The notes: generated by a model from the letters alone, not told the origin. A stretch of 64,000 nucleotides of DNA from Arthrobacter sp. B3I4 (GCF_030816855.1 NZ_JAUSYK010000001.1:2480001-2544000); one strand, 5' to 3'; positions 9,641 through 20,469 are shown, counted from the stretch's first letter. Numbers and translations: made by a program.

Positions 9641-9697
9641 GTGCGCGCAGAACTGCTTCTTCTTAGCTGCCGCGGCGAGGCCTCAGACGCGATCTAG
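9641..9697 (+). CDS. Leucine leader peptide (attenuator ORF) upstream of leuA
   Basis: This is an 18-codon ORF, MRAELLLLSCRGEASDAI. It has four consecutive leucine codons (CTG CTT CTT CTT), three of which are CTT, a codon seldom used in this GC-rich genome. It lies 82 bp before leuA. Leu-codon-rich leader peptides controlling leuA are known from other actinobacteria. The stem that starts five codons after the first Leu codon (9670-9680 with 9710-9720) is placed so that a ribosome stalled on Leu codons or finishing at the TAG (9695-9697) would fold the RNA differently. Confidence 0.65.
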   Translation: MRAELLLLSCRGEASDAI

Positions 9698-9720
9698 CGC
9701 ATGGCCAACCCTCGCTGCGG
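9670..9720 (+). promoter_or_regulatory. Attenuator stem-loop of the leuA leader
   Basis: CCGCGGCGAGG (9670-9680) pairs with CCTCGCTGCGG (9710-9720) over 11 bp, with a single G-U pair. The 29-nt loop contains the leader-peptide stop codon. No U-tract follows, so it may act on translation or through a non-canonical terminator. Confidence 0.55.
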
Positions 9721-9775
9721 AGTTTGTGTTGCCCGGCCACCCTTTCACCAAGAACCACAGAAAAGGCCCCGATAA

Positions 9776-11519
<1,744 letters not shown>

Positions 11520-11543
11520 GTGCAGGCGACACCACGTCCTCTT

Positions 11544-11582
11544 CAGCGCTGCGCCGCCGGGCACCCCGGCGGCGCAGCGCTG
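11544..11582. terminator. Long GC-rich hairpin after leuA
   Basis: A perfect 18-bp inverted repeat (CAGCGCTGCGCCGCCGGG) with loop CAC starts 25 bp after the leuA stop. It lacks a T-tract, which is common for actinobacterial terminators. Confidence 0.7.
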
Positions 11583-11656
11583 TTCCCGGCGGTTGCTCTC
11601 CAGGAACCGGCCGGGGCAATGGCAAACTTCCCCGGCACTGAGTGCGAAGATTAACT

Positions 11657-12412
11657 GTGGCCCAACCATCCTCCTTTGCTGCGCGCGCCTACCGCGACGA
11701 CGCCGTGGTCCTGCGCACCCACAAGCTTGGCGAGGCCGACCGGATCATTACCCTGCTGACCAAACACCACGGCCAGGTCCGGGCCGTCGCCAAGGGCGTC
11801 CGCCGCACCAGCAGCCGCTTCGGTGCACGGCTTGAGCCGTTCATGGTCGCGGACCTCCAGCTCATCTCCGGACGTACCCTCGACGTCGTCACCCAGGCCG
11901 TCGCCAAGGGCGCGTACGGCTCCAGCATCGCCGCCGACTACGGCCGCTACACTGTCGCCGCCGCGATGACTGAGACAGCGGAGAAGCTCACCGACGTCGA
12001 CGGCGAAGCCGGCACCGCGCAGTACAACCTGCTCGTCGGGGCACTGGCTTCGCTCAGCCGGGGCGACCACGCGCCGGAGCTCATCCTGGATTCCTATCTG
12101 CTCCGGGCTCTGTCCACCGGCGGCTGGGCGCCCAGCTTCACCGACTGCGCCCGCTGCGGCGCGGCGGGCCCGCACACCGCGTTCTCTGCGCCGTTGGGTG
12201 GCATGGTCTGCCGGGAATGCCGGCCGCCCGGGTCGCCCGCGCCCGCCGCGGAGACGGTGCTGCTGCTCGGTGCCCTGCTGACCGGCAACTGGGGCGCGGC
12301 CGACGCTTCCGCGCCGCTGCACCGCCGGGAAGCGGCCGGCTTGGTGGCAAGCTACCTGCAGTGGCACCTGGAACGGGTCCTGAAATCCCTCAAACATGTG
12401 GAGCGAACGTAA
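11657..12412 (+). CDS. recO: DNA repair protein RecO
   Basis: 251 residues from the GTG at 11657. RecO loads RecA onto SSB-coated single-stranded DNA in the RecFOR pathway and anneals strands. The N-terminal OB fold has the family block [21 protein letters not shown] and the [16 protein letters not shown] segment. A C-terminal four-Cys zinc knuckle (CARCGAAGP ... CRECRPPG) is present. An alternative GTG at 11642 would add five residues but has no ribosome-binding site. The stop lies 2 bp before the uppS start, so the two genes are co-transcribed. Confidence 0.94.
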   Translation: MAQPSSFAARAYRDDAVVLRTHKLGEADRIITLLTKHHGQVRAVAKGVRRTSSRFGARLEPFMVADLQLISGRTLDVVTQAVAKGAYGSSIAADYGRYTVAAAMTETAEKLTDVDGEAGTAQYNLLVGALASLSRGDHAPELILDSYLLRALSTGGWAPSFTDCARCGAAGPHTAFSAPLGGMVCRECRPPGSPAPAAETVLLLGALLTGNWGAADASAPLHRREAAGLVASYLQWHLERVLKSLKHVERT

Positions 12413-12414
12413 CT

Positions 12415-13275
12415 GTGGCACTTGGTAACAGGGCATTGGGTAAGAAGAATGCGGTCCGTCAGCGCAGCGCCCCCGTGGCGGCGCCGTACCCGCACCCCTC
12501 CGGAGCGGTGCCGCCGGCCCTCCCGGCCGAATTTATTCCGCGGCACGTCGCCATCGTGATGGACGGCAACGGGCGCTGGGCCAACCAGCGCGGGCTGCCC
12601 CGGATCGAGGGCCACAAGGCCGGAGAACCGGCGCTGCTGGACGTCGTCGCCGGGGCCATCGAACTTGGCATCGAGTACGTCAGCGTTTATGCGTTTTCCA
12701 CCGAGAATTGGCGGCGATCACCCGAGGAAGTGCGCTTCCTGATGGGTTTTAACAAGGATGTGCTGCGACGCCAGCGGAACCAGCTGGATGAGTGGGGCGT
12801 GCGGATCCGCTGGTCCGGGCGCCGGCCGCGGCTCTGGGGCTCGGTGATCCGGGAACTTGAGGACGCGGAGGAGTACACGAGAGGCAACAGCACCTGCACG
12901 TTGAACATGTGTGTTAATTACGGCGGCCGCGCGGAGATCGCCGACGCCGTGACCGCCATCGCCGAGGAGGTGGCGGCGGGCCGGCTCAAGCCCGGTGCGA
13001 TCACCGAACGGACGATTCAAAAGTACCTGGACGAACCCGACCTGCCCGACGTCGACCTGTTCCTGCGTAGCTCCGGTGAACAGCGGCTCTCCAACTTCCT
13101 GCTGTGGCAGTCCGCGTACGCCGAATTCGTTTTCCTCGACACTCTCTGGCCCGACGTCGACCGCCGGACGCTGTGGGACGCCGTCGAAATCTACGCCCAG
13201 CGGGACCGCCGCTACGGCGGCGCAGTCGATGCGGCCGCTGCGGCCGCTGAGCCCGGTGCGCCCGCACCGGCCTGA
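12415..13275 (+). CDS. uppS: Isoprenyl transferase (undecaprenyl/decaprenyl diphosphate synthase)
   Basis: 286 residues of a cis-prenyltransferase that makes the C50/C55 carrier lipid for cell-wall synthesis. The catalytic Asp50 lies in [13 protein letters not shown], with [12 protein letters not shown] and the [21 protein letters not shown] block after it. The GTG at 12415 lies 2 bp after the recO stop with GTGGAGCG in front. The open frame upstream of it is a shadow of recO. The N-terminal extension (about 40 residues, basic and Ala/Pro-rich) is normal in Micrococcaceae, and the C-terminal Ala-rich tail is variable. Confidence 0.94.
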   Translation: MALGNRALGKKNAVRQRSAPVAAPYPHPSGAVPPALPAEFIPRHVAIVMDGNGRWANQRGLPRIEGHKAGEPALLDVVAGAIELGIEYVSVYAFSTENWRRSPEEVRFLMGFNKDVLRRQRNQLDEWGVRIRWSGRRPRLWGSVIRELEDAEEYTRGNSTCTLNMCVNYGGRAEIADAVTAIAEEVAAGRLKPGAITERTIQKYLDEPDLPDVDLFLRSSGEQRLSNFLLWQSAYAEFVFLDTLWPDVDRRTLWDAVEIYAQRDRRYGGAVDAAAAAAEPGAPAPA

Positions 13276-13292
13276 CCTGCTTCGGAACCCGA

Positions 13293-14342
13293 CTAACCGG
13301 CCCGGGGACCGGCCCCGGTACCGGGCTGGGAACCCGCCTGCCGCCCCGACCCCTCGCCGGGGTACAGGGTGAGCCAAAGCAATAAATCGTCGTAGGCTTC
13401 CTCCCGCACCGCCTGGCGGGAGAGGAAGACGTCGTGGAGCGCCCCAGGGTAGCGGAACACGGCGGCCCGGCGGCCCAGGCCGAGCGCCCGCCGCGCCGTT
13501 TCATCAACGTCGATCACGGCGTCGAGATCCATCAGCTCCTCGGACCACTCGGCCTGGATCCGGGTGCGGCCGGACAGCATCACCAGCACCGGCGAGGCGA
13601 TGTTAAGCCGCCGCTGCACGGCCGCGTGGCCAGCGAGGACCGCCTTTGTCCATCCCGGCCGGATCGGAAATGACGCCCGGGGCCGCCACTGCGGGTTCAA
13701 ATCCCACTCGCCGTGGGCCGTGCCGCTGACACTGTCCCAGTAGCCGGGCATGCTGGGCAGCAGCAACGGCCGCCGCGGGTCGGCGCGTGCCAGCGGTTCA
13801 ACCAGCTGCATGGCCACGTGGCGGATCAGGCTGCTGCCCTGCAGCTCCAGCCACGGCGCATTGAGGACCAAGGTGCTAATGGCGCCGGGGTTCCGGTCCG
13901 CCCACAGTGCCGCGACGAGGCCGCCAAAGGAGTGCGCGAGCAGGTGCACCGTCGGGATTTCCGGACTGGCCGTCCGCTCCGCGACGTCGGCCCGGACGGC
14001 GGCAAGCGCTGCTGCGAGGTCCTCGTCATAGTCCGCGAGATCGGTGGTGTAGCCGGGAGTCTGCCAGCTCCGCAGGCTCCGCCCGAACTTCCTCAGGTCC
14101 AGGGCGTAGAAATGGAACCCGCCGGCGACGAGGCGGCCAGCCAGTTCCGCCTGCAGGAAGTAGTCGGCCCAGCCGTGCAGGTACAGCACCACTTTCCCCG
14201 GCGCCGGTACGTTCGCGCCGGCATGGCGGACCAGGGTGGCGACGACCGGTCCTTCATCGTCGGGCAGCAGTGGCAGCTCCAGGGACTCAAAGCTGCCGCC
14301 CAGGACATCGGGCTGCCATCCCCGCGCCGCGGAACCGGTCAC
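13293..14342 (-). CDS. Alpha/beta hydrolase, tandem copy 1
   Basis: 349 residues of the alpha/beta-hydrolase fold. The oxyanion HG pair lies in VLYLHGWADYF and the nucleophile is Ser138 in LLAHSFGG. The late FRYPGALHDVFLSRQ block supplies the catalytic His. The overall pattern is that of monoacylglycerol lipase or lysophospholipase-like serine hydrolases. The GTG start (14342) overlaps the stop of the upstream hydrolase by four bases (GTGA). It is paralogous to that neighbour, sharing the LHGW-DYF, DLADYD and ALHDVFLS signatures. The substrate is unknown. Confidence 0.8.
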   Translation of the reverse strand: MTGSAARGWQPDVLGGSFESLELPLLPDDEGPVVATLVRHAGANVPAPGKVVLYLHGWADYFLQAELAGRLVAGGFHFYALDLRKFGRSLRSWQTPGYTTDLADYDEDLAAALAAVRADVAERTASPEIPTVHLLAHSFGGLVAALWADRNPGAISTLVLNAPWLELQGSSLIRHVAMQLVEPLARADPRRPLLLPSMPGYWDSVSGTAHGEWDLNPQWRPRASFPIRPGWTKAVLAGHAAVQRRLNIASPVLVMLSGRTRIQAEWSEELMDLDAVIDVDETARRALGLGRRAAVFRYPGALHDVFLSRQAVREEAYDDLLLWLTLYPGEGSGRQAGSQPGTGAGPRAG

Positions 14343-15331
14343 GCGGTGCCGCCGGCGTCCGGCACGTACGCCCGGATCCACCGGGCCATCCGCGCATAGG
14401 CGTCGGCCCGGACCCGCGGCGCGGAGAGGAAGACGTCGTGCAACGCGCCGTCGATGCGTTCGAGCGTGACGGAACGGCCCAGGCTCAGGGCGCGCAGCGC
14501 AATAGTGTTCACGTCCAGCACCGCGTCCGTGCGCCGCATGGATTCCTTCCAGAACATGCCGTTGGCGCTTGCTCCGGAGATCAGCACCAGGATGGGCACG
14601 TCGATGTTGAGTCCCCGGGCCACCCGGGACTGGCCGGCAAGCACGGCGCTGAGCCAGCCGGCCCGCACCGGAAAGGCGCGCGGCGGCCGGTAGCTGTCAT
14701 CCAGCACCCACTCGCCCTCCGCCGCGCTGCTGATGCTGCGCCAGTAAAAGGCGCGCTCGGGCAGCCGGATCACGGACTCGGGACGGAAACGTGCCAGCGG
14801 TTCCACCATGGTCCTGGCGGCCCGGCGGACGGCAGGACTGCCATGCATCTCAAGCCAGGGGCTGTCGAGGACCAGCTGGGCGGCGCCGCCGGGATGCCGG
14901 CTGGCCCACAGCGCTGCGATCAGGCCGCCGGTGGAATGTCCCATCAGGGTCACCGGCGGAGCGGGCGCGTCCTTCGGGCCGAGCGATCCGATGATGCCGA
15001 TCGCGGCCGTAATCTCGGCGTCGTAATCGGCGAGATCGGCCACGTAGCCGCCGTGCGTGCCGGGCCGCAGGCTCCGGCCGTGGTTGTGCATGTCAAGGGC
15101 GAAAAACCCGAAGCCCTGGCCGGTCCAGAACTCCGCGAGCTCCTCGTTGAAGAAGTAGTCGCTCCAGCCGTGCAGGAACAGCACCGCACGCCGCGGGGCC
15201 GGACCGGCCCCGGCCGACGGCAGGTGCCGGATCAGGGTGGCGGTGCGTTCGACGCCGTCCCGGCCGGCGGCCTGGAAGGTGCAGGCCGCGAAGTCGTCGC
15301 CCAGGATGTCCGTCTGCCATTGCATCTGCAT
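14339..15331 (-). CDS. Alpha/beta hydrolase, tandem copy 2
   Basis: 330 residues from the ATG at 15331. A GTG directly before it is an equal choice. The nucleophile is Ser133 in LMGHSTGG, the oxyanion-hole HG is in LFLHGWSDYF, and the catalytic His is in GALHDVFLS. It lies 11 bp after the stop of the flavoprotein gene, so it is translated in the same operon. It shares many blocks with the next gene, so the pair arose by tandem duplication. Lipase or esterase activity is inferred from the fold only. Confidence 0.8.
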   Translation of the reverse strand: MQMQWQTDILGDDFAACTFQAAGRDGVERTATLIRHLPSAGAGPAPRRAVLFLHGWSDYFFNEELAEFWTGQGFGFFALDMHNHGRSLRPGTHGGYVADLADYDAEITAAIGIIGSLGPKDAPAPPVTLMGHSTGGLIAALWASRHPGGAAQLVLDSPWLEMHGSPAVRRAARTMVEPLARFRPESVIRLPERAFYWRSISSAAEGEWVLDDSYRPPRAFPVRAGWLSAVLAGQSRVARGLNIDVPILVLISGASANGMFWKESMRRTDAVLDVNTIALRALSLGRSVTLERIDGALHDVFLSAPRVRADAYARMARWIRAYVPDAGGTA

Positions 15332-15342
15332 CACAGACCCCG

Positions 15343-17040
15343 CTAGATGGCTGCCGCGGCGGCGCGGCCCGCGGAACGGCCGGAGAACAGGCACCCGCCC
15401 AGGAAGGTTCCTTCCAGGGCGCGGTAGCCGTGGATGCCGCCGCCGCCGAACCCGGCGGCCTCACCGGCGGCGTACAGCCCGGCTACCGGACTTCCCGCGC
15501 TGTCCAGAACCCGGGACTGCAGGTCGGTCCGGATCCCGCCCAGGCTCTTGCGGGTGAGGACGGAGAGCCGAACGGCCAGCAGCGGCCCGTGCCGGGGGTC
15601 CAGCATGGCGTGCGGGGGAGCCATCCGCATGATCTTGTCGGTGGTGAAACGGCGGGCGGCCCGGATCGCTGCGAGCTGCGGGTCCTTGCCCAGGCCGCTG
15701 GCGAACTGACGGTCCCGGGAGCGGACCAGCCGGTCCAGCTCCGCGGCATCGATGAGCGGTGAACCTGTGAGCTGGTTCATCCTGGCGGCAAGTTCGCGAG
15801 GGCTGCCGGCCTGCAGGAAGTCGACGCCCCGGTCCAGGAAGCGTTGCAGCGGGCTGTCACCGGAGGGTTTGAGCCGGGAGGCGAGCAGGCGGATGTCCTT
15901 GCCGGTCAGGTCGGGGTTCTGTTCTGAGCCCGAGAGCGCGAACTCTTTGAGCGCGATGGTTTTGTTCAGCACGAACCAGGAGTGGGAGTGCCCGGTGCCC
16001 AGGATGTGCCGCAGTGCGCCGAGCGAGTCGAAGCCCGGGAATAACGGCGCGGGGAGCATCCGGCCGGTGGCGTCGAGCCATAGCGCGGAGGGTCCGGGCA
16101 GGATCCGGATGCCGTGCCGGGGCCAGACGGGGGAGTGGTTGTGGATGCCTTCCGGGTAGTGCCACATCCGGTCCGCGTTGACCAGGTGGCCGCCGGCGCG
16201 GTCCACTGCGGCCAGGAATTCGCCGTCCACCGAGGCCGGCACCCCGCTGAGCATCGATTCCGGGGCGCTCCCGCCGGGCCACTGCCGCCGGACCGCCTCG
16301 TGGTTGCCGCCGATACCGCCGCTGGTCACGATGACGGTACCTGCCGTCGCCTCAAACGCCGCGGTAACGTTCCGGGAGGACCGTTCCCCGCGCGCGGCAC
16401 CGCTGGGTTCCAGCACTTCGCCGTGCACCCCGCTAAGCCGGCCCGCCGTCGTCGTTAGTTCCGTGGCCCGGTGCCGGAAGTAAAACTTCACCCTCCCGGC
16501 GGCCTCGCCCTCGCGGAGTTTGGCGAGGAACGGCGCGACGAGAGCCGGGCCGGTGCCCCAGACGACGTGGAAGCGCGGCGCGGTGTTGCCGTGCCCGTCC
16601 GGGCCGTAGCCGCCGCGTTCGGCCCACTGCACGAGCGGAAACAGTTTCACGCCCAGGGAAGTCAGCCAGGCGCGTTTCTCACCCGCGGCGAAGTCCACAT
16701 ACGCCTCCGCCCACTGGCGGGGCAAGGCATCCTCTGGGCGGTCGAACGCGGCGGAGGAGAGCCAGTCGGCGAGGGCCAGTTCGGCGCTGTCCCGGACGCC
16801 GAGCCGGCGCTGCTCCGGGGTGTTGACCAGGAAGAGGCCGCCGAAGGACCAGTGGGCCTGGCCGCCGGCTGACGCGTGCGGCTCCTGGTCCAGGACCGCC
16901 ACCGTCCGGCCGGCCGCATAGGCTTCTGCCGCGGCCACCAGCCCGGCGAGTCCTGCGCCGACCACGACGACATCAGCTTCGATCCGTGGTCCGGTTGCCG
17001 CCGCCGGGGCGCTGCTGTGAACTGCATCCTCGCTGGTCAT
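15343..17040 (-). CDS. FAD-binding dehydrogenase (fumarate reductase/KstD-like flavoprotein)
   Basis: 565 residues. The N-terminal Rossmann dinucleotide motif is VVVGAGLAGLVAAAEAYAAG, followed by LDQEPHASAGGQAHWSFGG. The C-terminal FAD block is VAGLYAAGEAAGFGGGGIHG. The family resembles 3-ketosteroid dehydrogenases and fumarate reductase flavoproteins and is usually annotated only as FAD-binding dehydrogenase. It is the first gene of an operon with two alpha/beta hydrolases, so ester cleavage plus dehydrogenation of a lipid- or steroid-like substrate is a possible theme (inference). It appears to be leaderless. Confidence 0.85.
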   Translation of the reverse strand: MTSEDAVHSSAPAAATGPRIEADVVVVGAGLAGLVAAAEAYAAGRTVAVLDQEPHASAGGQAHWSFGGLFLVNTPEQRRLGVRDSAELALADWLSSAAFDRPEDALPRQWAEAYVDFAAGEKRAWLTSLGVKLFPLVQWAERGGYGPDGHGNTAPRFHVVWGTGPALVAPFLAKLREGEAAGRVKFYFRHRATELTTTAGRLSGVHGEVLEPSGAARGERSSRNVTAAFEATAGTVIVTSGGIGGNHEAVRRQWPGGSAPESMLSGVPASVDGEFLAAVDRAGGHLVNADRMWHYPEGIHNHSPVWPRHGIRILPGPSALWLDATGRMLPAPLFPGFDSLGALRHILGTGHSHSWFVLNKTIALKEFALSGSEQNPDLTGKDIRLLASRLKPSGDSPLQRFLDRGVDFLQAGSPRELAARMNQLTGSPLIDAAELDRLVRSRDRQFASGLGKDPQLAAIRAARRFTTDKIMRMAPPHAMLDPRHGPLLAVRLSVLTRKSLGGIRTDLQSRVLDSAGSPVAGLYAAGEAAGFGGGGIHGYRALEGTFLGGCLFSGRSAGRAAAAAI

Positions 17041-17046
17041 GGCTTC

Positions 17047-17052
17047 ATGCTA
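17047..17052 (-). promoter_or_regulatory. -10 box of a leaderless promoter for the FAD dehydrogenase operon
   Basis: On the minus strand TAGCAT is followed by 6 nt (GAAGCC) and the ATG. No ribosome-binding site is present. Confidence 0.5.
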
Positions 17053-17154
17053 GCGCCCGGCGGCGAGTGCTCCGGCGAGTGCTGCGGCGAGGGATCCGGG
17101 TTCATGGACTGGAGGTGTTTTGGTTTGCGCGGCCGGAACCGGAAAACTAGGGGC

Positions 17155-18228
17155 ATGCGCGTATATCCCACCTTCTTCCGGCTCGCCTTCTCGTGGATGG
17201 ACGCCGAACGTGCCCACCGGATCGGCTTCCTGGGGATCCGGCTGGCCCACCGCTCCGGCGCCGGCCGGGTGCTGCAGCGGTTGACCGGCCCGGCCGCGTC
17301 GCTGCGGACCGAGGCGTTCGGGCTGACCTTCCCCTCGCCGTTCGGGCTCGCCGCCGGGTTCGACAAGGAGGGCCACGGCATCGAGGCGCTCACCGACCTG
17401 GGCTTCGGCCACATCGAGGTCGGCACCATCACCGGCCAGGCCCAGCCCGGCAACCCCGCGCCGCGGCTCTTCCGCCTCATCGAGGACCGTGCGGTGATCA
17501 ACCGGATGGGTTTCAACAACGACGGCGCCGCGGCCGTCGCGCCGCGGCTCCGCGCCGCCCGAGCCTCGCTGCAGCGCCGGTTCCCCGGCGTCCGCCCGGT
17601 GATCGGCGTCAACATCGGCAAGAGCAAGGTGGTGGAACTCGAAGACGCCGTGGCGGACTACCTGGTGAGCGCCCGCAGCCTGGCCCCGGCCGCCGACTAC
17701 CTGGTGGTCAACGTCAGTTCGCCGAACACCCCCGGGCTGCGCCTGCTGCAGGACGTCCAGACGCTGCGCCCGCTGCTGACCGCAGTGGGGGAGGCTGCGG
17801 ACGCAGCGGCCGGGCGACACGTCCCGCTGCTGGTCAAAATCGCCCCGGACCTCAGCGACGAGGACATCGACGACGTCGCCCGGCTCGCCCTAGACCTGAA
17901 GCTGGACGGCATCATTGCCACCAACACCACGATCGGCCGCACCGGGCTGCGCTCCAGCCCGGACCAGGTAGCGGCGTGCGGAGCCGGCGGCCTGTCCGGC
18001 GCGCCGCTGCGGACGCGGTCGCTGGAAGTGCTGACCAGGCTCAAGGCGGCGACCGGCGGGGCATTGACCCTGGTCTCGGTCGGCGGGATCGAGTCCGGCC
18101 AGGACGTGCGGGAACGGCTGGAGGCCGGGGCCACCCTGGTGCAGGGCTACACCGCGTTCCTTTATGAGGGGCCGTTCTGGGCGGCGCGTATCAACCGCGA
18201 GCTGGCCAAACGCCCGCCCCGCCGCTAG
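17155..18228 (+). CDS. pyrD: Dihydroorotate dehydrogenase (quinone), class 2
   Basis: 357 residues from the ATG at 17155; the longer open frame overlaps the divergent gene and was not used. PyrD oxidises dihydroorotate to orotate in pyrimidine synthesis and passes electrons to the quinone pool. The N-terminal helix (TFFRLAFSWMDAERAHRIG) is the membrane-associating class-2 extension. GLAAGFDKEG, NRMGFNNDG, the catalytic-loop NVSSPNTPGLR (Ser188-Ser189) and the FMN-phosphate segment SVGGIESGQDV are present. The gene stands alone and ends at a strong terminator. Confidence 0.95.
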   Translation: MRVYPTFFRLAFSWMDAERAHRIGFLGIRLAHRSGAGRVLQRLTGPAASLRTEAFGLTFPSPFGLAAGFDKEGHGIEALTDLGFGHIEVGTITGQAQPGNPAPRLFRLIEDRAVINRMGFNNDGAAAVAPRLRAARASLQRRFPGVRPVIGVNIGKSKVVELEDAVADYLVSARSLAPAADYLVVNVSSPNTPGLRLLQDVQTLRPLLTAVGEAADAAAGRHVPLLVKIAPDLSDEDIDDVARLALDLKLDGIIATNTTIGRTGLRSSPDQVAACGAGGLSGAPLRTRSLEVLTRLKAATGGALTLVSVGGIESGQDVRERLEAGATLVQGYTAFLYEGPFWAARINRELAKRPPRR

Positions 18229-18245
18229 CGCGCCAGGCAAAAAAG

Positions 18246-18275
18246 AACCCCCGGCAGTCGAGACTGCCGGGGGTT
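18246..18275. terminator. Bidirectional terminator between pyrD and the DUF3043 gene
   Basis: A 14-bp perfect stem (AACCCCCGGCAGTC and complement) with a 2-nt nominal loop, A-rich on one side and T-rich on the other, lies between convergent genes. Confidence 0.88.
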
Positions 18276-18309
18276 TGCGCGTGAAACTACGCGGTGGAAC
18301 TGTGGGGGG

Positions 18310-18909
18310 CTAGGCCGGGAACTCGCCGCGCTTGACCTGGGGCTTGGGCAGGCGGAGGCGGCGGAACTGCAGGGAGCGCATGGAGCCGTACCAGACGGTA
18401 CCCCGCTCCACCTCGCCGAACTTCTCCGCAAGACGCTTCTTGAGCTTCCGGGACAGGATGAAGACGTCCACGAACACGGCCAGGAACATCACCCAGAAAC
18501 CGCCGAGGACGTAAATCATCTGTTCGCTGCTCGCCGGCACCAGCAGGGAGATGACCACAAAGACGAGGGCGCCGAACATCAGGTATTCACCAAGGCTGAA
18601 GCGGGCATCCACATAGTCGCGGGCGAAGCGCTTCTGCAGTCCCTTGTCCCGCAGCGGCAGGAACTTCTCATCCCCGGTGTCCATGGCCTGGCGCATCTTC
18701 AGGCGCTGATCCGCGACCGCCGTGCGCTCGGCTGCCTTGGAAGCCTTCCGGTCCTCCGGAACCAGCGGCCGCTTCCGGGCAGCCACCTGCGCGCTCCGCT
18801 TGGGCGTCGGGGCGCCCTTGCCGACGGCGGCGTTCCGGGCTGCCGTCTCGGCTACCTGCTGGTCAACGATGTCCTGCGCCGAGGGCGCTTCCTTTTTACG
18901 TCCAAACAC
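18310..18909 (-). CDS. DUF3043 membrane protein
   Basis: 199 residues. A long charged N-terminal half (basic, MFGRKKEAPSAQD...) leads to two membrane helices (about 110-132 and 138-158), then a basic tail ending KRGEFPA. This is the actinobacterial DUF3043 family, whose function is unknown. The start is a GTG that directly follows a -10-like box at leaderless distance. Its neighbours are convergent pyrD and a divergent dipeptidase, so it is a single-gene unit. Confidence 0.85.
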   Translation of the reverse strand: MFGRKKEAPSAQDIVDQQVAETAARNAAVGKGAPTPKRSAQVAARKRPLVPEDRKASKAAERTAVADQRLKMRQAMDTGDEKFLPLRDKGLQKRFARDYVDARFSLGEYLMFGALVFVVISLLVPASSEQMIYVLGGFWVMFLAVFVDVFILSRKLKKRLAEKFGEVERGTVWYGSMRSLQFRRLRLPKPQVKRGEFPA

Positions 18910-18915
18910 CCCTAC

Positions 18916-18921
18916 AGAATA
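18916..18921 (-). promoter_or_regulatory. -10 box of a leaderless promoter for the DUF3043 gene
   Basis: TATTCT on the minus strand is followed by 6 nt (GTAGGG) and then GTG. Confidence 0.5.
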
Positions 18922-19003
18922 CCCTGCGGGGGCGGCCGGAACGCCCAGCCCGCGCCCGCCAGGCCACGCCGGCCCACGGCAGCGTGCCGCTGGCGTGGGC
19001 TGT

Positions 19004-19031
19004 TTGTGGTGATCCGGGACACGGGTAGTGT
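19004..19031 (+). promoter_or_regulatory. Promoter of the M20 dipeptidase gene
   Basis: TTGTGG (-35, 19004-19009), a 16-nt spacer and TAGTGT (-10, 19026-19031), then 7 nt to the ATG. The transcript would be leaderless. Confidence 0.5.
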
Positions 19032-19038
19032 TTTGGCC

Positions 19039-20469
19039 ATGACTTCATCACCCGCGGGGATCCCGCAGCCCTCAGCCGGCGGTACGAACCCCATTGACAC
19101 TGCCGCCCTCCGCCAGGCCGTCACCGAAGCCTTCGACGCCACAGTCGAACAGTTAAAGGAACTGGTGGCCATCCCGGGCATCGCCTGGCCCAGCTTCGAC
19201 CCGGCTCCGCTGAACGCCAGCGCCGAGGCCGTCGCCGGTCTGGTCCGCGCCAGCGGGTTCGAGGATGTCCGGATCCTGCGCTGCGACAAGGAAGACGGCA
19301 CCGCCGGCGGGCCCGCCGTCGTCGCGCGCCGTCCTGCGGCGGCCGGTAAGCCGACCATCCTGCTGTACGCCCACCACGACGTCCAGCCCACCGGCGACCT
19401 CTCGCTGTGGGAGACCGAACCCTTCACCGCCGTTGAACGCGACGGCCGGCTGTACGGCCGGGGCGCCGCGGACGACAAGGCAGGCATCCTCGCCCACGTC
19501 GCGGCCTACACCGCTGTGAGCCGCGTTCTTGGGGATGACCTTGGCCTGGGCGTCACCTTCTTCTTCGAGGGCGAGGAGGAAGCGGGATCACCGACGTTCC
19601 GCGCCTTCCTGGAAGCCCACCAGGAGCTGCTGCGCTCCGACGTGATCGTCGTCGCCGACTCGTCCAACTGGAAGGTCGGCATCCCCGCCCTCACCACCAG
19701 CCTGCGCGGCCTGGTGGACGGCACCATCGAGGTCAAGGTCCTCGACCACGCCGTGCACTCGGGCATGTTCGGCGGCCCCGTCCTCGACGCCCCGACGCTG
19801 CTGTCGCGCCTGATCGCCACGCTGCACGACGACGAGGGCAGCGTGGCGGTCGAAGGGCTCGTCAGCCGCGACGACGCCACCGTCGACCTGACCGAGGAGG
19901 AGTACCGGGCCGACGCGTCCGTGCTCGACGGCGTTCGGCTCGCCGGCACGGGAAGCATCGCTTCGCGGATGTGGACCAAGCCGGCGCTCTCGATAATCGG
20001 CTTCGACGCACCCGCCGTCGACGTCGCTTCCAACACCCTGCTCCCGCGCGCCCGGGCCAAATTCAGTCTCCGGCTCGCCCCGGGCCAGGACCCGGCCGAG
20101 GCCATGGAAGCAGTCCGCCGGCACGTCGAACGCCACGCGCCCTTTGGCGCCCAGGTGGTGTTCACCCCGGGGGAGAGCGGCAACGCTTTCAGCACCGACA
20201 CCAGTTCCGCGGCGGCGCGGACGATGATGTGGGCGCTTGGCGAGGCCTGGGGCGTGCCGGCAGTGGAGACCGGCATCGGCGGATCGATTCCCTTCATAGC
20301 CGACCTGACGGAGCTGTACCCGGACGTGCAGATCCTGGTCACCGGGGTGGAGGACCCCGACTCCCGGGCCCACAGTGCCAACGAGTCCCTGCACCTGGCT
20401 GACTTCCGCAACGCGATCATCGCCGAGGCGCTCCTGCTGGCCCGGCTGAACGCCGAGGGCCTGGCCTGA
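19039..20469 (+). CDS. M20 family dipeptidase (metallopeptidase)
   Basis: 476 residues. The metal-binding blocks are in order: YAHHDVQP (His112, Asp114), GRGAADDKAG (bridging Asp), FFFEGEEEAGSP (catalytic Glu pair) and the C-terminal ANESLHLADF with the last His. A lid/dimerisation domain lies between. Members cleave dipeptides or N-acylated amino acids in the cytoplasm using two zinc ions. The longer reading frame from 19006 is not used, because the -10 box lies just before the ATG at 19039 and no ribosome-binding site exists. Confidence 0.92.
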   Translation: MTSSPAGIPQPSAGGTNPIDTAALRQAVTEAFDATVEQLKELVAIPGIAWPSFDPAPLNASAEAVAGLVRASGFEDVRILRCDKEDGTAGGPAVVARRPAAAGKPTILLYAHHDVQPTGDLSLWETEPFTAVERDGRLYGRGAADDKAGILAHVAAYTAVSRVLGDDLGLGVTFFFEGEEEAGSPTFRAFLEAHQELLRSDVIVVADSSNWKVGIPALTTSLRGLVDGTIEVKVLDHAVHSGMFGGPVLDAPTLLSRLIATLHDDEGSVAVEGLVSRDDATVDLTEEEYRADASVLDGVRLAGTGSIASRMWTKPALSIIGFDAPAVDVASNTLLPRARAKFSLRLAPGQDPAEAMEAVRRHVERHAPFGAQVVFTPGESGNAFSTDTSSAAARTMMWALGEAWGVPAVETGIGGSIPFIADLTELYPDVQILVTGVEDPDSRAHSANESLHLADFRNAIIAEALLLARLNAEGLA

